Both the position numbers and the translations under genes were made by a program. 6,587 nt of DNA, from positions 1-6,587 of the forward strand of contig QMNP01000093.1 in the NCBI GenBank assembly GCA_003647825.1. Reading direction: 5' to 3'. Origin of the DNA: Candidatus Cloacimonadota bacterium. GTDB lineage: Bacteria; Cloacimonadota; Cloacimonadia; Cloacimonadales; TCS61. Below, one piece after another: positions 4,580 to 6,587 of this stretch; the stretch's first letter is position 1; each line of letters begins with the position of its first letter. Under the pieces are notes generated by a model, which was given only the letters and a program-made list of their open reading frames with translations, was not told the origin of the DNA and made no database searches.

Positions 4580-6379
4580 TTAATATAACTGAAAATCTTC
4601 TAAGCCGATGATAGAGCCATCCGGACTTTTCACTGGTTGCCAACTACGCACATAAATCTTCGGCTCCTTTGGATCATTCAGGTCTATCATTAAGAAGAGA
4701 TAACCTTTATCTGCATAATTGGAAGACCAGTAATTTTGAGCGATCTGGATGCCATAGATCTTGTCATCACCATTCACTTTCTTTACTGTGTTATCTTCAA
4801 AGCTTACATTCACATATTCATTGCTGCGAAATGCATTCTGCAGGCGTTCTACATATTCCTGTTTAGAAAGTCGCACATACTCTACATTTTCCAGCTTCTG
4901 ATACATGTTTTCTATTGGCTTATCCTGTTTGAGTACATTACCAATAATTATTAAAGCATTATCGGCAAATACATTTTGGACAAAATCAACATTCTTAAGA
5001 CAATATGCTGTTTTATAGTATTCCATGAACTGGATGATCTGATATTTATTTTCCAATGTTCCCCAGGCTTCGCTTTTATTTAGGATATCGTTTATCGCTA
5101 TCTCTCCCAGAGCAAAGTTCACAGCATTTATTTTGTTATCCTCATTAAAAATAAAAGTAAGATATTCAGTAAATTTTCGGTCGTTATTGGAAAATTCAAA
5201 CTGCACCGGTACCGGACGTACTGTTACTTCATCATTCACTCTGGCTGCAAAAAGATTCATATCATCAGAGAGCAGTCGGGCGTTGCCGTATTCTACTATT
5301 TTCTGGAATTGTTGATAGCCTTCTTCTGTAAAAACATCTCTGGAAGGTTCACTGTTTTTATCATTCAGATTTTCAATGATCTCTCCCATTACATGTTGAT
5401 AAGGAGCCATGCTTACAGAATCAAAAGTTGGTTGGATCTCGACTTGAGGTGCAATGGGTGTTGTACTTTGTGTTTGTTCTTCATTTATGACAACAGTCTT
5501 TCTGGAAGCTGCAAAAACAGGATTATCGAAGTCTTCCAGCAATTCCCTTATCTCTGCATCTATATTTCTCTTGTTGTAATATATATACTCTATCTTCAGG
5601 TCAAATTGGTTCAGATTTTTGGCATACTCATCATAGAAATCCAGAAGTGCAAAGCCATTACTGGTAGTAATCTTGCAGCTCCAACTATCACCTGTGTAAT
5701 ACATAACATCCAGATTCTGAACAAGTTGCTTATTAAAACAGATTTGCAGCTTTATAGTTCGATGAGCATCTTCCATGGTGTTTTTTATTACATCGAGGGA
5801 AAGAAGAGAGAAGACACGTTCAATTCGATTTGGCAGAAAGGTAATAAGAGTTCGATCCTGTTCGTCAATACAAGCATAGAGAGAGTTGTTATCCGGGTGG
5901 CTGCGTAGAAGAACTAAAGACCAGTAGTAATATCGGAGTGCATCCCCGATGCGCAATTCATTTTCTGCTTCATATGCTGTTTTTGCATAATCTATGATCT
6001 TGCGCTTCCGATCGGTAAAAATTTTATTAAGATCTTGCCTTTCCACATAACGCACAACTACCACTTTTCCCGGTTCGCTTTCTTCATCTACTTTGCTCAT
6101 TGTGTTACGAAGCATTGTATTGGAATATGTTTTTACTATAGACTCAGCAAATTCTTTCAGTACTCCGTCTTCTTCCGTATAAACATTTTGAAAGTTAACT
6201 TCTACCGATGTAGATATTTTGGAGACAAGATCCTTCAGAGCTTTTTGGTCAGCCTTTTCGTATGTAGTTGCTTTACCAAGACCGGCATAATAATCTTCAG
6301 AATTTAGTATATCTGTAAATGGTAAAGCAATAAGTGACGATAACATCATCAATAAAAACACTGTAATAACTAACTTCAT
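4580..6379 (-). CDS. Exported LPP20-like protein with a C-terminal NTF2-like domain
   Basis: 599 aa. Residues 1-19 are a signal peptide (MKLVITVFLLMMLSSLIA); there is no lipobox cysteine, so the protein is probably secreted or periplasmic despite resembling lipoprotein LPP20 families. Residues about 29-125 fit an LPP20-like domain: YYAGLGKATTYEKADQKALKDLVSKIS, then a beta strand KVVVVRYVERQDLNKIF. Residues 130-165 (AYEAENELRIGDALRYYYWS) look like one TPR-type helical pair. A low-complexity Gln/Thr/Pro linker lies near 298-320. Residues about 445-599 resemble a Bacteroidota NTF2-like (SnoaL-like) domain: IIQFMEYYKTAYCLKNVDFVQ, FADNALIIIGNV, YGIQIAQNYWSSNYADKGY and IYVRSWQP. The ATG at 6379 follows GGGGAAGGAACT. 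It is first in the visible gene row and probably works in the envelope with the downstream PEGA and Fn3/FGE proteins. Exact role unknown; the domain calls are from memory of the families. Confidence 0.85.
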   Translation of the reverse strand: MKLVITVFLLMMLSSLIALPFTDILNSEDYYAGLGKATTYEKADQKALKDLVSKISTSVEVNFQNVYTEEDGVLKEFAESIVKTYSNTMLRNTMSKVDEESEPGKVVVVRYVERQDLNKIFTDRKRKIIDYAKTAYEAENELRIGDALRYYYWSLVLLRSHPDNNSLYACIDEQDRTLITFLPNRIERVFSLLSLDVIKNTMEDAHRTIKLQICFNKQLVQNLDVMYYTGDSWSCKITTSNGFALLDFYDEYAKNLNQFDLKIEYIYYNKRNIDAEIRELLEDFDNPVFAASRKTVVINEEQTQSTTPIAPQVEIQPTFDSVSMAPYQHVMGEIIENLNDKNSEPSRDVFTEEGYQQFQKIVEYGNARLLSDDMNLFAARVNDEVTVRPVPVQFEFSNNDRKFTEYLTFIFNEDNKINAVNFALGEIAINDILNKSEAWGTLENKYQIIQFMEYYKTAYCLKNVDFVQNVFADNALIIIGNVLKQDKPIENMYQKLENVEYVRLSKQEYVERLQNAFRSNEYVNVSFEDNTVKKVNGDDKIYGIQIAQNYWSSNYADKGYLFLMIDLNDPKEPKIYVRSWQPVKSPDGSIIGLEDFQLY

Positions 6380-6587
6380 AGTTCCTTCCCCTAATCAATT
6401 TTGTGTGTTTTGTATTATATTTCCTTAATAATGTGGAAATTGATAATTATTACTTTTGTGTCAAGTATAATAGAAGTTTAATCTTCTCATCCCGACCATT
6501 TTTTTACTACACAAATACAAGTTGTCATATTGCTTATCAGTGTTTTTTTTATTTTCAATCTTGTTAATTCTATCTTTCAGTAACAAT
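6380..6587 (-). promoter_or_regulatory. AT-rich leader of the LPP20-like gene with possible promoter elements
   Basis: On the minus strand, TTGACA lies at 6464-6459 and TATAAT at 6419-6414. They are 39 bases apart, so they cannot form one promoter. TATAAT sits 34 bases before the ATG, with no good -35 box 17 bases ahead of it; TTGACA has no good -10 box after it. The ribosome binding site GGGGAAGG lies just before the ATG at 6379. From 6586 to 6461 one minus frame is open for 41 codons (reads ...DRINKIENKKNTDKQYDNLY..., stop TGA 6463-6461). It could be the tail of an upstream gene or chance in AT-rich DNA. Confidence 0.35.

Noticed and set aside
5309..5908. Plus-strand frame of 199 codons
   Set aside because: It lies wholly antisense to the LPP20-like gene, which has a signal peptide, recognisable domains and a good ribosome binding site. 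Its own translation shows no domain and is Ile/Cys/Phe-rich, as expected for a shadow frame.
6414..6464. Single sigma-70 promoter made of TTGACA and TATAAT
   Set aside because: The boxes are 39 bases apart, far beyond the usual 16-18, and neither has a good partner at normal distance.

Overview
This is an AT-rich bacterial window in which every convincing gene lies on the minus strand, so transcription runs from right to left. The gene content suggests the Bacteroidota/Fibrobacterota/Cloacimonadota part of the tree. The signs are an LPP20-like/NTF2-like secreted protein of a type known from Bacteroidota, a PEGA-repeat protein with a Bacteroidota-style N-terminal domain, and lipoproteins that start the mature chain with C-T-K-P-[DE]-R-[DE]-N-P-F-D-P. 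I lean to Cloacimonadota or a relative; this is inference from recalled protein style, not a search.

Layout, in transcription order. (1) 6587-6380: AT-rich leader with possible promoter elements and a weak open frame entering from the edge. (2) 6379-4580: exported 599-aa protein with an LPP20-like N-terminal domain and an NTF2-like C-terminal domain. (3) 4579-4272: a gene-free spacer packed with four different inverted-repeat structures. (4) 4265-3996: a short lipoprotein frame, best read as the remnant of an Fn3 lipoprotein gene interrupted by two adjacent TAA codons. (5) 3995-2034: exported 653-aa PEGA-repeat protein. (6) 2026 to the left edge: a lipoprotein of at least 675 aa with about five Fn3 domains followed by a formylglycine-generating-enzyme-like (FGE-sulfatase/SUMF1) domain cut by the window edge.

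The last two genes are tightly coupled: 7 nt lie between stop and start, and the ribosome binding site overlaps the upstream stop codon. All products carry export signals, so the locus probably encodes an envelope or surface assembly: a periplasmic or outer-membrane LPP20-like factor, a PEGA protein that may contact the cell wall or membrane, and a lipid-anchored Fn3/FGE-like protein. The biochemical function is not known from sequence alone.

The most unusual signals are: a palindromic element inserted in frame inside the second Fn3 domain of the lipoprotein, with related modules in the spacer; a four-copy 14-bp A-B-A'-B' array directly after the first gene; and the decayed lipoprotein paralogue whose two stop codons sit exactly where intact Fn3 copies have two acidic residues.
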